Assembly: GCF_002835825.1 (NCBI RefSeq)
Contig: NZ_PIZH01000014.1
Coordinates: 1-13,346, forward strand
Direction: 5' to 3'
DNA: 13,346 bases
Source of the DNA: Methanoregula sp.
Lineage (GTDB): Archaea > Halobacteriota > Methanomicrobia > Methanomicrobiales > Methanospirillaceae
A program made the position numbers and the translations under genes. Within the stretch, counting starts at the first letter, position 1. Every line of letters starts with the position of its first letter. Shown here in pieces: positions 6,251-13,335 of the stretch. The notes below the pieces were generated by a model that worked only from the letters and a program-made list of their open reading frames with translations, ran no database searches and was not told the DNA's origin.

Positions 6251-7039
6251 ATGCGTTGTACTGTGCTTGCCAGCGGGAGCAAGGGCAACTGTGCCATCAT
6301 CGAAGGCTCATCCGCCACCCTTTTGATCGACGCGGGCCTCAGCGCGAAGGAACTCTTCCGTCGCATGGCCATGGCCGGTCTCGACCCGGACGCGATCAGC
6401 GCCATCCTCGTCACCCACGAGCATGGCGACCATATCCGCGGACTTGACGTGACCGCACGGAAACTCGATATTCCGGTCTATGCAACCGAAGGCACGCTCC
6501 GCGATTTCCTGGGATTCCGCAAGGTGTCGAAAAAGCCGCTCGTCCACCATACCTGCCGGTACCATGAACGGTTCATGGTCGGGGACATCTCCGTTGAGCC
6601 GTTTGCCACCTCGCATGACGCGGCAGAACCCTGCGGGTTCATTGTCAGCGAGGGCGACTGCCGGATCGGGTACTGCACCGACACCGGGGTCATGACCCCG
6701 CAGATGCACTCCCTCCTCCGGCCCTGCGACGGGATCGTTCTCGAGAGCAACCACTGCCCGGAGATGCTGGCAAACGGGCCGTATCCCGAATCGCTCAAGC
6801 GGCGGATCCGGTCAAAGCACGGCCACCTCTCCAACCAGGCCGCAGCCGAATGCCTCCACGGCTTTGGAAAGGATGTACCCCACATCATCCTCGCCCACTT
6901 GAGCGAGATTAACAATACGCCTGAGAGAGCACGGGGCACGGCCCGGGACGGTCTTGGTCTCTTTTTTGAGGAAGAGCACGTGGTTGTGGCAACGCAATGT
7001 GGGAGCTGCCCTGCATCGCCGCAGGAGATCCGGCTCTGA
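6251..7039 (+). CDS. WalJ/YycJ-like metallo-beta-lactamase-fold hydrolase
   Basis: This 262-aa cytoplasmic hydrolase has the MBL metal-binding set: THEHGDH (55-61), SHD (121-123), TDTG (143-146, the bridging Asp) and AHLS (215-218). The opening [14 protein letters not shown], the SNHCPEML block (166-173), YP..LK.RI.S..GHLSN (178-195) and the C-terminal AHLSEINN identify the WalJ (YycJ) group, whose bacterial members are reported as 5'-3' exonucleases linked to repair. Zinc or manganese is the expected cofactor. I start at ATG 6251, where family similarity begins; the open frame extends to 6041 but the extra residues come from the antecedent gene and its terminator. It lies 79 bp before the DNA ligase on the same strand, which supports a nucleic-acid role. 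Confidence 0.88.
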   Translation: MRCTVLASGSKGNCAIIEGSSATLLIDAGLSAKELFRRMAMAGLDPDAISAILVTHEHGDHIRGLDVTARKLDIPVYATEGTLRDFLGFRKVSKKPLVHHTCRYHERFMVGDISVEPFATSHDAAEPCGFIVSEGDCRIGYCTDTGVMTPQMHSLLRPCDGIVLESNHCPEMLANGPYPESLKRRIRSKHGHLSNQAAAECLHGFGKDVPHIILAHLSEINNTPERARGTARDGLGLFFEEEHVVVATQCGSCPASPQEIRL

Positions 7040-7118
7040 ACGGATCCATGGATCCTCACCGGTAAGAAATGATTATGTTCATCCCCCCACCCATGTAAGA
7101 TCAGCAGGGAACACCGCG

Positions 7119-8771
7119 ATGCTCTTCCAGGATTTTGCACAGACCTGCGGGCAGCTGGAGAAGACCTCCGGCCGGCTCGACATGATCGAAATCATCAGCC
7201 AGGTCCTCCCTGGCCTGACCGATGAGGAGCTGCCGGTCTTTGTCCGGTTCGTGATGGGCCGGATCTTCCCGGACTGGAGCAGCAGGAAACTTGGCATCGG
7301 GCCAAACCTCCTGTACGAGGCGGCCGGGTACGTTGCCGGGGTGAAAAAAGAGCAGGTGATCGACAAGATCACGGCAACCGGGGATGTCGGTACGGCGGTT
7401 GAGGAACTCCTCGCGGAGAAGTCCCAGACCACATTCTTCCACGAGGACCTCGAACTGGTGCAGGTGTACAACGAGCTGATCGCCATTGCCGATACGGAGG
7501 GGAAGAAGTCCCAGCGGGAGAAAGGTCTCGCTGTTCGCCGCCTGCTGGGAAACGCCCGTCCGATTGAGGGGCGGTACCTTGCCCGGATCATGCTCGAAGA
7601 GCTGCGGATCGGTGTCGGGGAAGGGAGCGTGCGGGAAGCTGTGGCAAAAGCGTTTGCAGTCGACTCCTCTCTTGTTGAGCAGGCCCAGCAGGCCAAAAAC
7701 GACATGGGCGAGGTGGCCCGGCTTGCCAAGACCGGTCCCGCTGCGCTGGAGGACGTGAAGATCACGCTTTTCCACCCGGTCCGGATGATGCTGGCCCAGC
7801 AAGGGTCCATTGCAGGAATGATCGAAGAGCACGGCGAGATCGCGGCGGAGTTCAAGTACGATGGCTCCCGCTTCCAGTTCCATAAAAAAGGCAACTGGGC
7901 CCGGCTCTACTCGCGGAGGCTCGAGGACGTGACCGCGGCGCTGCCGGATGTCATCGGGCAGTTGATGGGCGCAACCGACCACGACGTGATTCTTGACGGC
8001 GAGGTGATCGCAATCAAAGATGGCAAGCCGATGCCGTTCCAGTCCGTGCTCCGCAGGTTCCGGCGCCGGCACGATGTTGCTGAGGCACAGGAGAAGATCG
8101 AGATGGTGCCAAACGTCTTTGATATCCTGTATCTTGACGGCGAGACCCTCATCGGTCTCCCGTTCTTCGAGCGCCGGAAGAAGCTGGAGAGCGTTGTGAA
8201 GATGTACATCGCCCCGCAGACGGTCAGCAGCGAGCAGGAAGCGATCGAGAAGACCTACAACGATGCCCTTGCCGCAGGCCACGAGGGGATCATGATCAAG
8301 GTGCCGTCCTCGCCTTACTCCCCGGGCCAGCGGGGGAAGAACTGGATCAAGATCAAACCCGAAGTGGACACGCTCGACCTCGCGGTGATCGGCGCCGAGT
8401 GGGGCGAGGGGAAGCGGGCCCATGTCTTCGGCTCGTTCCTTGTCGCCTGCCAGGACCAGGGAAAGCTCCTCCCCTTAAGCAGGGTCGCAACCGGATTCTC
8501 TGACGAGCAGCTTGCCGAAGTGTATGATCTCCTCAAGGACACTGTTGAGCGGAAGGCGGGAAAAGAGGTCACGTTCGAGCCTACGCTCGTCTTCGAAGTC
8601 GGGTACGCGGAACTGCAGGCGAGCGTGAATTACGAGGCGGGCTTTGCCCTCCCCTTCCCCCGGTTCATCCGGATCCGGGACGACAAGGATATCTCGGATA
8701 TCGAGACCATCGAGAGCATCCGGGCCCGGTACCAGCGGCAGGCGAACACGGCGCAGGCGTATCAGAATTAG
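7119..8771 (+). CDS. lig: ATP-dependent DNA ligase
   Basis: This 550-aa archaeal replicative-type DNA ligase seals nicks after Okazaki fragment maturation and repair, using ATP. Residues 1-210 form the all-helical DNA-binding domain ([48 protein letters not shown]). The nucleotidyltransferase domain has motif I EFKYDGSR (244-251), with Lys246 as the AMP-accepting lysine, followed by YSRRLEDVT (motif Ia/III region), [11 protein letters not shown] (motif III), [28 protein letters not shown] (motifs IV-V). A C-terminal OB fold includes [26 protein letters not shown]. Length is normal. I chose ATG 7119; the frame is open back to 6954 but the extra part overlaps the preceding gene. It probably interacts with PCNA, though no PIP box is obvious at the termini. 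Confidence 0.97.
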   Translation: MLFQDFAQTCGQLEKTSGRLDMIEIISQVLPGLTDEELPVFVRFVMGRIFPDWSSRKLGIGPNLLYEAAGYVAGVKKEQVIDKITATGDVGTAVEELLAEKSQTTFFHEDLELVQVYNELIAIADTEGKKSQREKGLAVRRLLGNARPIEGRYLARIMLEELRIGVGEGSVREAVAKAFAVDSSLVEQAQQAKNDMGEVARLAKTGPAALEDVKITLFHPVRMMLAQQGSIAGMIEEHGEIAAEFKYDGSRFQFHKKGNWARLYSRRLEDVTAALPDVIGQLMGATDHDVILDGEVIAIKDGKPMPFQSVLRRFRRRHDVAEAQEKIEMVPNVFDILYLDGETLIGLPFFERRKKLESVVKMYIAPQTVSSEQEAIEKTYNDALAAGHEGIMIKVPSSPYSPGQRGKNWIKIKPEVDTLDLAVIGAEWGEGKRAHVFGSFLVACQDQGKLLPLSRVATGFSDEQLAEVYDLLKDTVERKAGKEVTFEPTLVFEVGYAELQASVNYEAGFALPFPRFIRIRDDKDISDIETIESIRARYQRQANTAQAYQN

Positions 8772-8870
8772 TAAAATCTGTCAGTGTCTTTTCTTTGTCT
8801 CTGGTAAGATGGAGAAGAGTGAAGACTGTTCTGTGTAGGATAATTCTTGTCTTCCCGCGATCGCCCCCCT

Positions 8871-8902
8871 TGCGCCAGCCCGCCCCGAGGGGCGGGGGCG
8901 CA
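8871..8902. repeat. GC-rich stem-loop 1
   Basis: TGCGCC plus CCCGCCCC (separated by AG) pairs with GGGGCGGG plus GGCGCA, giving 13-14 base pairs with a two-base bulge and a tight CGAG-type loop. It is far more stable than expected by chance. It lies about 100 bp after the ligase stop and lacks an immediate T-run. Confidence 0.7.
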
Positions 8903-8927
8903 GGTGATGCCGCATTATTACCCGTAC

Positions 8928-8954
8928 AAGAAATTCTACAATGATTCGAACAGG
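8928..8954. repeat. Imperfect 27-nt direct repeat, copy 1
   Basis: This copy matches copy 2 (9059-9085) at about 21 of 27 positions, ending in the identical string TCGAACAGG. The two copies are 131 bp apart and flank stem-loops 2 and 3. Confidence 0.5.
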
Positions 8955-8961
8955 TTATTGA

Positions 8962-8994
8962 TGCCGCCGCGGGGCGCCCTTCGGGGCGGCGGCA
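8962..8994. repeat. Stem-loop 2 with TTCG tetraloop
   Basis: TGCCGCC (8962-8968) pairs with GGCGGCA (8988-8994), and inside it GCCC-TTCG-GGGC (8976-8987) forms a capped helix with the very stable UUCG-type loop. Seven bases bulge on the 5' side. This arrangement is characteristic of a folded RNA rather than a DNA-only palindrome. Confidence 0.65.
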
Positions 8995-9013
8995 GTTCAT
9001 CACAATCGGGGGT

Positions 9014-9033
9014 ATGGGGGCATCAGCCCCCAT
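9014..9033. repeat. Perfect 8-bp stem-loop 3
   Basis: ATGGGGGC (9014-9021) and GCCCCCAT (9026-9033) pair perfectly around the loop ATCA. It lies between stem-loop 2 and the second direct-repeat copy. Confidence 0.7.
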
Positions 9034-9058
9034 CTTACGAATGATAATTTTCACAGTG

Positions 9059-9085
9059 AAGAAAATTGACCATGACTCGAACAGG
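9059..9085. repeat. Imperfect 27-nt direct repeat, copy 2
   Basis: Second copy of the repeat described at 8928-8954, about 21 of 27 identical, ending in TCGAACAGG. It lies after stem-loop 3. Confidence 0.5.
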
Positions 9086-9116
9086 AAACAGATGTTATTC
9101 GAAGACTGGTGACCCA

Positions 9117-9140
9117 TTTTCCTTTTTTATCAGATTTTTT
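9117..9140 (+). terminator. T-rich tract at the end of the non-coding region
   Basis: T-runs of four, six and six (9117-9120, 9123-9128, 9135-9140) lie immediately before the convergent nreA stop. They would terminate plus-strand transcription, whether of the ligase or of an RNA from the structured region. Confidence 0.45.
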
Positions 9141-9142
9141 CC

Positions 9143-10300
9143 TCACGAGAAAAACTCCCCCAGCGTCCGCTGCGTCCGCAGTTCGGGGATCAGCGTGCTG
9201 TGGTGTACCCAGCTGTCAGAGCCAATCACGGAGACCGTGTGGGCTACCGCAGCATCGAGCGTCGGGAACACCAGCGGCGGGGCAGCCATCGCCTTCCGGG
9301 TTGCCTCCCGGATCACCCATGTCCCCAGCGGCGCCCAGTATTCGTTCGAGACACTCCGGACAACGATGACGCGGGCAGACCGCCGGATGCGATCAAGGTA
9401 CTCGCAGACGGCGAGCCGGGCCGAGTAGTAGGCGCCCGTGATAGGGGAATAGCCCTGCTTTTTCATCCCTTCGCGGTCCTGCACAATCATCTCCTCCTCC
9501 CCGCCCCAGAGGGTGTGCGCCCCCCAGACCTCGACCATCTCGTACCGCCAGTCGCCCGGCACGAGAATGCAGGCAATGCGGTTGCCGAAGATTTCTCCGG
9601 AGAAGACAAGGATCTCCTCGATCGGGGCGTTACGGGCGATCTCCTTTTTCAGGTCAGTCGAGACCGTGTCGTCAACTGCCGTGATGGCCCAGCGCGTGGG
9701 AACGAACCGCCGCCGTTTGCCAAGGAGCCCCGCGGTCATCAGCTTCGAGACCTGGTACACATCAACGGATTCGTTTGCCAGCGCAATGCAGGCCTCGGTT
9801 GCGGGGAGATCGGTGTCGGAGGTGATCCGGTCCACCACCCGCTCCACCCTCGCGCTGCCGATCACATCCATCTTCTTCACGGAACCGGTCATCCCGACCG
9901 GCGCCATGGTCCCGTCAAAGGTGAGCGAAAACGAAACCGGGCGCTCGAAGGCAACATCCACATCCAGCGGGACGGACGAGAGCGCAATCTCCTGAAGGCT
10001 CCCGGCGACAGGGGTGAGGGCAGAGCTTCCCCGGAGCGTGCGGGCACGGATGCCCACGATCTCGTCCATGCCGAGATTTCTCTTCAGCCAGTCAGGAGGA
10101 TTGTCCGAGTCATCGATTAAGAGCGGGCCTCCCTGCACATCGGGATAGCCGAAACTCCCGATGAAGACCGAGGGGGAGCTGCCCTGGTAGCTCGCGGACG
10201 GCTTTGCCATCGAGGCCGCCTGTGCGTGGAACCGGCTCACGATGGGGCAGCGGGGGAGCCCACAGAGACCCTTGCCCTTGCATTCGGCACACCGAATCAT
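9143..10300 (-). CDS. nreA: DNA repair protein NreA
   Basis: This 385-aa protein belongs to the archaeal Nre family, which in Haloferax works with UvrABC against mitomycin C damage through PCNA. Visible: an N-terminal zinc-binding set Cys4, Cys7, Cys13, Cys18 (CAECKGKGLCGLPRCP), the family block FIGSFGYPDVQGGPLLIDD (46-64), SVDVYQVSKLMTAGLLGKRRRFVPTRWAITAVDD, a central-to-C-terminal domain with WGGEEEM and GAYYSARLAV, WVIREATRKA, and at the extreme C terminus QRTLGEFFS (377-385), a consensus PCNA-interacting PIP box. The start ATG 10300 is fixed by a strong ribosome binding site, CAGGAGGT on the minus strand, and by the zinc cysteines. It is last in a likely four-gene minus-strand operon and converges on the DNA ligase. 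Confidence 0.92.
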   Translation of the reverse strand: MIRCAECKGKGLCGLPRCPIVSRFHAQAASMAKPSASYQGSSPSVFIGSFGYPDVQGGPLLIDDSDNPPDWLKRNLGMDEIVGIRARTLRGSSALTPVAGSLQEIALSSVPLDVDVAFERPVSFSLTFDGTMAPVGMTGSVKKMDVIGSARVERVVDRITSDTDLPATEACIALANESVDVYQVSKLMTAGLLGKRRRFVPTRWAITAVDDTVSTDLKKEIARNAPIEEILVFSGEIFGNRIACILVPGDWRYEMVEVWGAHTLWGGEEEMIVQDREGMKKQGYSPITGAYYSARLAVCEYLDRIRRSARVIVVRSVSNEYWAPLGTWVIREATRKAMAAPPLVFPTLDAAVAHTVSVIGSDSWVHHSTLIPELRTQRTLGEFFS

Positions 10301-10345
10301 CGCTGTACTAAAACCTCCTGATGAAGGATTAGGCCTGAAGAAGAA

Positions 10346-10687
10346 TTAATCCGGATCTTTTAGGTCATGGGACGGGAGAGCGGGGGGGCTTGTAATGATC
10401 GTGACCTGCGGGGAAGAGGCCGGTGCCTGCACAGGCCGGACCGGCGCTATGACAAATTTGCTCTCCAGCTCCGAGAACGAGACCCGCCAGCCGACATCAT
10501 AGCGCGCCCCGCATTCCGGGCAGATGAGGATGACGCGAAACACCTCGCGGGTGGACTTGACGGGGTTGTCCTTGTCGGCGTTCGTACCAAGGAACGAGGT
10601 ATGAAACCCCAGCTCGTACCCGCAGGACGGGCAGATGCGGAACTCGCTTCCGGCTTTGACCGTGGTGATGGGCCCGGGTGCTGTCAT
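10346..10687 (-). CDS. Zinc-ribbon protein of unknown function
   Basis: This 113-aa protein starts at ATG 10687. A single zinc ribbon lies near the N terminus: CPSCG (ICPSCGYELGFHTSF), then about 30 residues, then CPECG (VILICPECGARYDVGWRV), four cysteines in two CxxC knuckles. The segment between, FLGTNADKDNPVKSTREVF, is polar. The C-terminal third is Pro/Ser-rich and probably disordered. I recognise no named family. It may bind nucleic acid or a protein partner; its place between a glycosyltransferase gene (34 bp before) and nreA (45 bp after) favours cotranscription, possibly with a role beside NreA. A start at 10750 would overlap the glycosyltransferase by 29 bp and add low-complexity residues, so I prefer 10687. 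Confidence 0.75.
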   Translation of the reverse strand: MTAPGPITTVKAGSEFRICPSCGYELGFHTSFLGTNADKDNPVKSTREVFRVILICPECGARYDVGWRVSFSELESKFVIAPVRPVQAPASSPQVTIITSPPALPSHDLKDPD

Positions 10688-10721
10688 AGGACTAAAGAAT
10701 GGATTAGGATCTTTTGTGGAA

Positions 10722-11825
10722 TTAACATTGCCTGCGCCCGGCAACTGCAAGGATGATCTCCATGGCCTTCTCCCGGCCGTTGGCCGAGCCTGGAGTTGCC
10801 TGGAAGGGCTGCGGCACGATCTTCATGGCCTCGGTGAGTTTTTCTTCCAGGGTTTCCGCAGTGAGACTCCTTCCATCGATGGAAACCCCCGCCCCCATCT
10901 CAACGATCTTCTGGGCATTGTTCTGCTGCTCGGGGTGTTTTGGGTCCAGGATAATCAGGACAGGTTTTCCAAAACTCATGGTCTCGTGGAGCGTTGTCAG
11001 GCCGCCGTGGACGATCGCGACCTTTGCTTGTGCCATGTGCTCGTACAGGTTTTTGACATAGCCGTGGGTCAGGAAGTTGCCGGACGATTCCGGGAGCCCC
11101 GGGGTCGTGGAGAAGACATCGAAAGTCTCGTCCTCGTGCCGGCCGGCAACTTCGCGGAGCATAAGGTACATCGGGAGCTTGTAGGGTTCCCCGCCGAAAC
11201 TGGCAAAGATGGTCTTCTGTTCATGGACGTACTGGCACGGGTCCAGCATGTAGAACGGGCCGGTATACCGGTACCGTTTCTGTTCGGGAATGGGGATCCG
11301 GATATTATACTGGCTGATCGTGTTCGGTGGCGCAAAGTCGGGGATGATGACTTTTTTTGCGAGCCGCAAATACCCACGGACAAGACGGGAGAGGAGCCGC
11401 CAGAGCGGGTTTGTCTTCCCGTTCGGCCCGCAGAAATGGTTCTGGTTGGTGATAAAGACAACCGGCACACCCTGCAGCCGTGCCGCGAGCACCCCGCCGT
11501 ACATCGTGTCGCAGACAACGCAGTCGTACTGGTGCTCGCGGATGAGAAGGAAGACCCGGCCTGCCGACCGGATAAGATCGAGGAGGAGGAACTTCGAGTG
11601 CCAGAGGGTCCGTCTCATGCTGAAGAAACCCCCCTTGCCCTGGAGGCAGACCTCGCGGCGCACGCGATGGAGCACCGAACACCCGTGCTGGTTCATGAAG
11701 GTATAGGACTTGCCGTACCCTGCATAGTGGACCGCATGTCCCTGCTCTTCCATAAAATGCCCGAGATGGAGGCACCGGGACGCATGCCCCAGCCCCTCCC
11801 CGCAGACCACAAAGAGGATCTTCAT
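10722..11825 (-). CDS. MurG/UGT-like glycosyltransferase (GT-B fold)
   Basis: This 367-aa protein transfers a sugar from a nucleotide donor. The N-terminal Rossmann domain opens ILFVVCGEGLGHASRCLHL with the GxGxGH-type loop (9-14) of MurG-like enzymes. The C-terminal donor domain carries VAIVHGGLTTLHETMSFGKPVLIILDPKHPEQQNNAQ (269-305), with HGG at 273-275, Glu281 and the Gln-rich stretch expected to hold the UDP-sugar. No membrane helix is seen; MurG-like enzymes sit on the inner membrane face. It resembles the archaeal MJ1255-type proteins often labelled teichoic-acid-related, but acceptor and sugar are unknown (surface glycan or glycolipid likely). It lies between the pspC-domain gene and the zinc-ribbon gene on the same strand. 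A perfect stem-loop lies just upstream of the ATG at 11825. Confidence 0.88.
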   Translation of the reverse strand: MKILFVVCGEGLGHASRCLHLGHFMEEQGHAVHYAGYGKSYTFMNQHGCSVLHRVRREVCLQGKGGFFSMRRTLWHSKFLLLDLIRSAGRVFLLIREHQYDCVVCDTMYGGVLAARLQGVPVVFITNQNHFCGPNGKTNPLWRLLSRLVRGYLRLAKKVIIPDFAPPNTISQYNIRIPIPEQKRYRYTGPFYMLDPCQYVHEQKTIFASFGGEPYKLPMYLMLREVAGRHEDETFDVFSTTPGLPESSGNFLTHGYVKNLYEHMAQAKVAIVHGGLTTLHETMSFGKPVLIILDPKHPEQQNNAQKIVEMGAGVSIDGRSLTAETLEEKLTEAMKIVPQPFQATPGSANGREKAMEIILAVAGRRQC

Positions 11826-11834
11826 TCCAGCGCT

Positions 11835-11854
11835 TCAGGACAGGTTTGTCCTGA
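11835..11854 (-). repeat. Perfect 8-bp inverted repeat before the glycosyltransferase
   Basis: TCAGGACA (11835-11842) and TGTCCTGA (11847-11854) are exact inverted repeats with a four-base spacer, in the 40-bp gap between the pspC-domain and glycosyltransferase genes, nine bases before the ATG. It could be a leader hairpin limiting translation, an RNA-processing site or an operator. No T-run follows, so a terminator is unlikely. Confidence 0.5.
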
Positions 11855-11865
11855 TGAATGATGAA

Positions 11866-12093
11866 TTATGGGGTCTCGCCGCCGGGCTCTTCGGGGATAA
11901 GGATCCATGCAGCGAGGTAAACGATGATGCCGGTGCCAAGGGAAATGAGCGTAAGCGCAGCCCAGATGAGGCGTATGACCGTGGGGTCGGTGTCCAGATG
12001 GTTTCCGATCCCGGCGCAGACTCCCGCGATCATGCGGCCATCTTTCGGGCGAACGAGCTGTTTCATACCGAAAGAATGGGGATTTTCGGGCAT
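11866..12093 (-). CDS. PspC-domain membrane protein
   Basis: This 75-aa protein consists essentially of one PspC domain. KQLVRPKDGRMIAGVCAGIGNHLDTDPTVIRLIWAALTL (11-49) carries the family's 'GVcaGia.yl..dp..vRl.w' signature, followed by a membrane helix ISLGTGIIVYLAAWILIPEEP (50-70). PspC domains are linked to membrane-stress responses in bacteria; in archaea the partner is unknown. The start at 12093 has GAGGA three bases upstream, favouring it over the internal Met10. It heads the minus-strand run and diverges from msrA across a palindromic promoter region, so it may be co-regulated with msrA in stress. Confidence 0.9.
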   Translation of the reverse strand: MPENPHSFGMKQLVRPKDGRMIAGVCAGIGNHLDTDPTVIRLIWAALTLISLGTGIIVYLAAWILIPEEPGGETP

Positions 12094-12126
12094 TAATCCT
12101 CGCTTCTGTATCCCGGGCTGCCATAA

Positions 12127-12146
12127 CCGAGAGATTTATCTCCCGG
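12127..12146. promoter_or_regulatory. 20-bp near-palindrome containing the TATA element
   Basis: The 20 bp centred on TTTA are symmetric except for one pair and the centre: CCG-A-GAGAT on the left, ATCTC-C-CGG on the right. TTTATC begins at 12135, 37 bp before the msrA ATG; the minus strand reads GATAAATC about 40 bp before the pspC-domain start. It is therefore placed to act as TATA element and operator for both divergent genes. Confidence 0.5.
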
Positions 12147-12171
12147 ACGCCAAGATTGAGAATAGACCGGT

Positions 12172-12666
12172 ATGGCTGGGACAGGAAGTACCCGCACGCT
12201 TGCTACCTTTGGGGCTGGCTGTTTCTGGGGCGTGGAGGAGGCGTTCCGCACCATCGACGGCGTGATCAGTACCGCCGTCGGATACATGGGCGGGTTTGTT
12301 GAAAGTCCAACCTACGAGCAGGTCTGTACGGGGGAGACCGGCCATGCCGAGGTGGTGCAGGTCACGTACGACCCCGCCCGCGTCAGCTACGAGAAACTGC
12401 TGAGCGTTTTCTGGTCTGTCCACGACCCGACCCAGCTCAACCGGCAGGGGCCGGATATCGGGCCGAACTACCGCTCGGCGATCTTCTTCCACAACGCAGA
12501 GCAGGGGACCCTTGCACGGAGGTCAAAACTCGACATCGAGCTCTCCGGGAAATATGGATCGCGAAGCATCATGACCGCCATCCAGCCGGCCGGACCGTTC
12601 TACCGCGCCGAGGAGTACCACCAGCAGTTCTTCAAAAAGAGGGGCGGCGGGCGCTGTCATCTCTGA
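12172..12666 (+). CDS. msrA: Peptide methionine (S)-S-oxide reductase
   Basis: This 164-aa cytoplasmic enzyme reduces the S-epimer of methionine sulfoxide in proteins, repairing oxidative damage. The catalytic motif [13 protein letters not shown] has Cys17, the sulfenic-acid-forming residue. Further blocks are [32 protein letters not shown] (37-68), [27 protein letters not shown] (79-105), and the C-terminal [13 protein letters not shown]. Cys162 in the tail GGGRCHL is the likely resolving cysteine, with thioredoxin as recycler. Length is normal for a single-domain MsrA; no MsrB is fused or adjacent. The leader is short, and no strong ribosome binding site is seen. It stands alone, ended by a T-run. 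Confidence 0.96.
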   Translation: MAGTGSTRTLATFGAGCFWGVEEAFRTIDGVISTAVGYMGGFVESPTYEQVCTGETGHAEVVQVTYDPARVSYEKLLSVFWSVHDPTQLNRQGPDIGPNYRSAIFFHNAEQGTLARRSKLDIELSGKYGSRSIMTAIQPAGPFYRAEEYHQQFFKKRGGGRCHL

Positions 12667-12685
12667 TCCTCTACGTATTTCCCGG

Positions 12686-12692
12686 TTTTTTT
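12686..12692 (+). terminator. T-run terminator after msrA
   Basis: Seven consecutive T residues lie 19 bp after the msrA stop and just before the next gene's TATA-like box, consistent with an archaeal terminator isolating msrA. Confidence 0.5.
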
Positions 12693-12699
12693 CGCATTG

Positions 12700-12707
12700 T
12701 TTATCAG
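12700..12707 (+). promoter_or_regulatory. TATA-like box TTTATCAG, tandem gene 1
   Basis: TTTATCAG starts 32 bp before the ATG at 12732. Archaeal TATA boxes centre about 26-27 bp before the transcription start, so the message would begin at or within a few bases of the ATG, that is leaderless or nearly so. The same string lies at the same distance before the paralogous gene. Confidence 0.6.
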
Positions 12708-12731
12708 CAGTCCCGAAAATACCAACGTACC

Positions 12732-12986
12732 ATGGACATCTCCGGAACCATCCAGCTTGTCGCAACGCTTGCAGAAGTGGCAGTTGCCCTGATTGCATTC
12801 CTGATCGCCGTACAGAAGAAGAAACTCTACGGCTGGTTTATCGGCATCACGTTCACCCTCTTCGTTGTCTTCGACCTTGCCCGCATCTTTACGCTGGAGA
12901 TGCCGGCCGAGCTGCACGCGCTGGTGCTCCTTATTGCCTGCATATCGATGGTCTGTGCCGTATGGCTCCTCTGGAGATCACGGTAG
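12732..12986 (+). CDS. Small three-helix membrane protein, paralog 1
   Basis: This 84-aa protein has three predicted membrane helices: about 6-27, 33-53 and 60-80. Between helices 1 and 2 lies the basic QKKKLYGWF turn, probably on the cytoplasmic side. A charged segment, DLARIFTLEMPAELHAL, lies between helices 2 and 3. The next gene encodes a protein about 60 % identical by eye, with MDISG.IQL, QKKK.YGWFI.ITFTLFV and RIF.L..P.EL.ALV invariant, so these are tandem duplicates. I recognise no family or function. There is no ribosome binding site, which agrees with a leaderless message. Confidence 0.8.
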   Translation: MDISGTIQLVATLAEVAVALIAFLIAVQKKKLYGWFIGITFTLFVVFDLARIFTLEMPAELHALVLLIACISMVCAVWLLWRSR

Positions 12987-13007
12987 ACGGGACTGCCATT
13001 CACAGGA

Positions 13008-13015
13008 TTTATCAG
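13008..13015 (+). promoter_or_regulatory. TATA-like box TTTATCAG, tandem gene 2
   Basis: TTTATCAG starts 31 bp before the ATG at 13039, the same string and spacing as before the first paralog. The second gene thus has its own promoter, and its message is expected to be leaderless. Confidence 0.6.
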
Positions 13016-13038
13016 CGGAACCGCACCACCTGCATACC

Positions 13039-13299
13039 ATGGACATCTCAGGGGCTATCCAGCTCATCGCATCCGCTGCCGAGGCATTCGTTGCCCTGAC
13101 AGCGGTGATGATTGCCATCCAGAAGAAGAAAGTGTATGGCTGGTTCATCGCCATCACATTCACCCTTTTTGTCCTCTTCAACTGCACCCGGATTTTTTCC
13201 CTGCACGTGCCGGAAGAACTGGACGCGCTGGTATTCCTCGCTGCCGGCGCCTCGATGCTCTGGGCAATGGTCCTGATCCGGAAAGACCTATACCCATAG
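13039..13299 (+). CDS. Small three-helix membrane protein, paralog 2
   Basis: This 86-aa protein has the same three-helix plan as the preceding gene product and about 60 % identity by eye. Conserved: MDISGAIQLIA, IQKKKVYGWFIAITFTLFV and RIFSLHVPEELDALVFLAA. Differences concentrate in helix 1 and the C-terminal tail, which here ends IRKDLYP. A longer frame open from 12865 runs through the first gene out of frame and is not used; similarity begins exactly at the ATG 13039. It has its own TATA-like box. Function is unknown; the pair may form a hetero-oligomer in the membrane or be expressed under different conditions. Confidence 0.8.
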   Translation: MDISGAIQLIASAAEAFVALTAVMIAIQKKKVYGWFIAITFTLFVLFNCTRIFSLHVPEELDALVFLAAGASMLWAMVLIRKDLYP

Positions 13300-13325
13300 T
13301 TCCCTCCCCGCACATGGAACGCAGG

Positions 13326-13335
13326 CTTATAAACC
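13326..13335 (+). promoter_or_regulatory. TATA-like box at the right edge
   Basis: CTTATAAACC at 13326-13335 is close to the archaeal TATA consensus and lies just after the last gene, so it probably starts a gene beyond the window. Confidence 0.45.

Larger units (their letters stand above)
8772..9142. other. 371-bp non-coding region with stem-loops and direct repeats
   Basis: No protein-coding gene is credible here. The region contains three strong stem-loops (8871-8902, 8962-8994, 9014-9033), an imperfect 27-nt direct repeat (8928-8954 and 9059-9085) and a T-rich end (9117-9140). It separates the convergent ligase and nreA genes. It may encode a structured RNA read on the plus strand, a long structured 3' end of the ligase mRNA, or a dispersed intergenic repeat element. 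Sequence alone does not decide. Confidence 0.55.

Noticed and set aside
7101..8423. 440-codon minus-strand frame opposite the DNA ligase.
   Set aside because: Antisense shadow rich in His/Leu/Asp with no motif; the ligase frame is unambiguous.
8940..8960. TTCGAA string resembling a tRNA T-loop.
   Set aside because: The flanking bases do not pair and no acceptor, D or anticodon arm is present.
8871..9085. Repeats that could suggest a CRISPR array.
   Set aside because: Only two imperfect copies 131 bp apart with hairpins between them, and no cas genes.
10635..11861. 408-codon plus-strand frame opposite the glycosyltransferase.
   Set aside because: Antisense shadow; the minus-strand frame has complete GT-B motifs.
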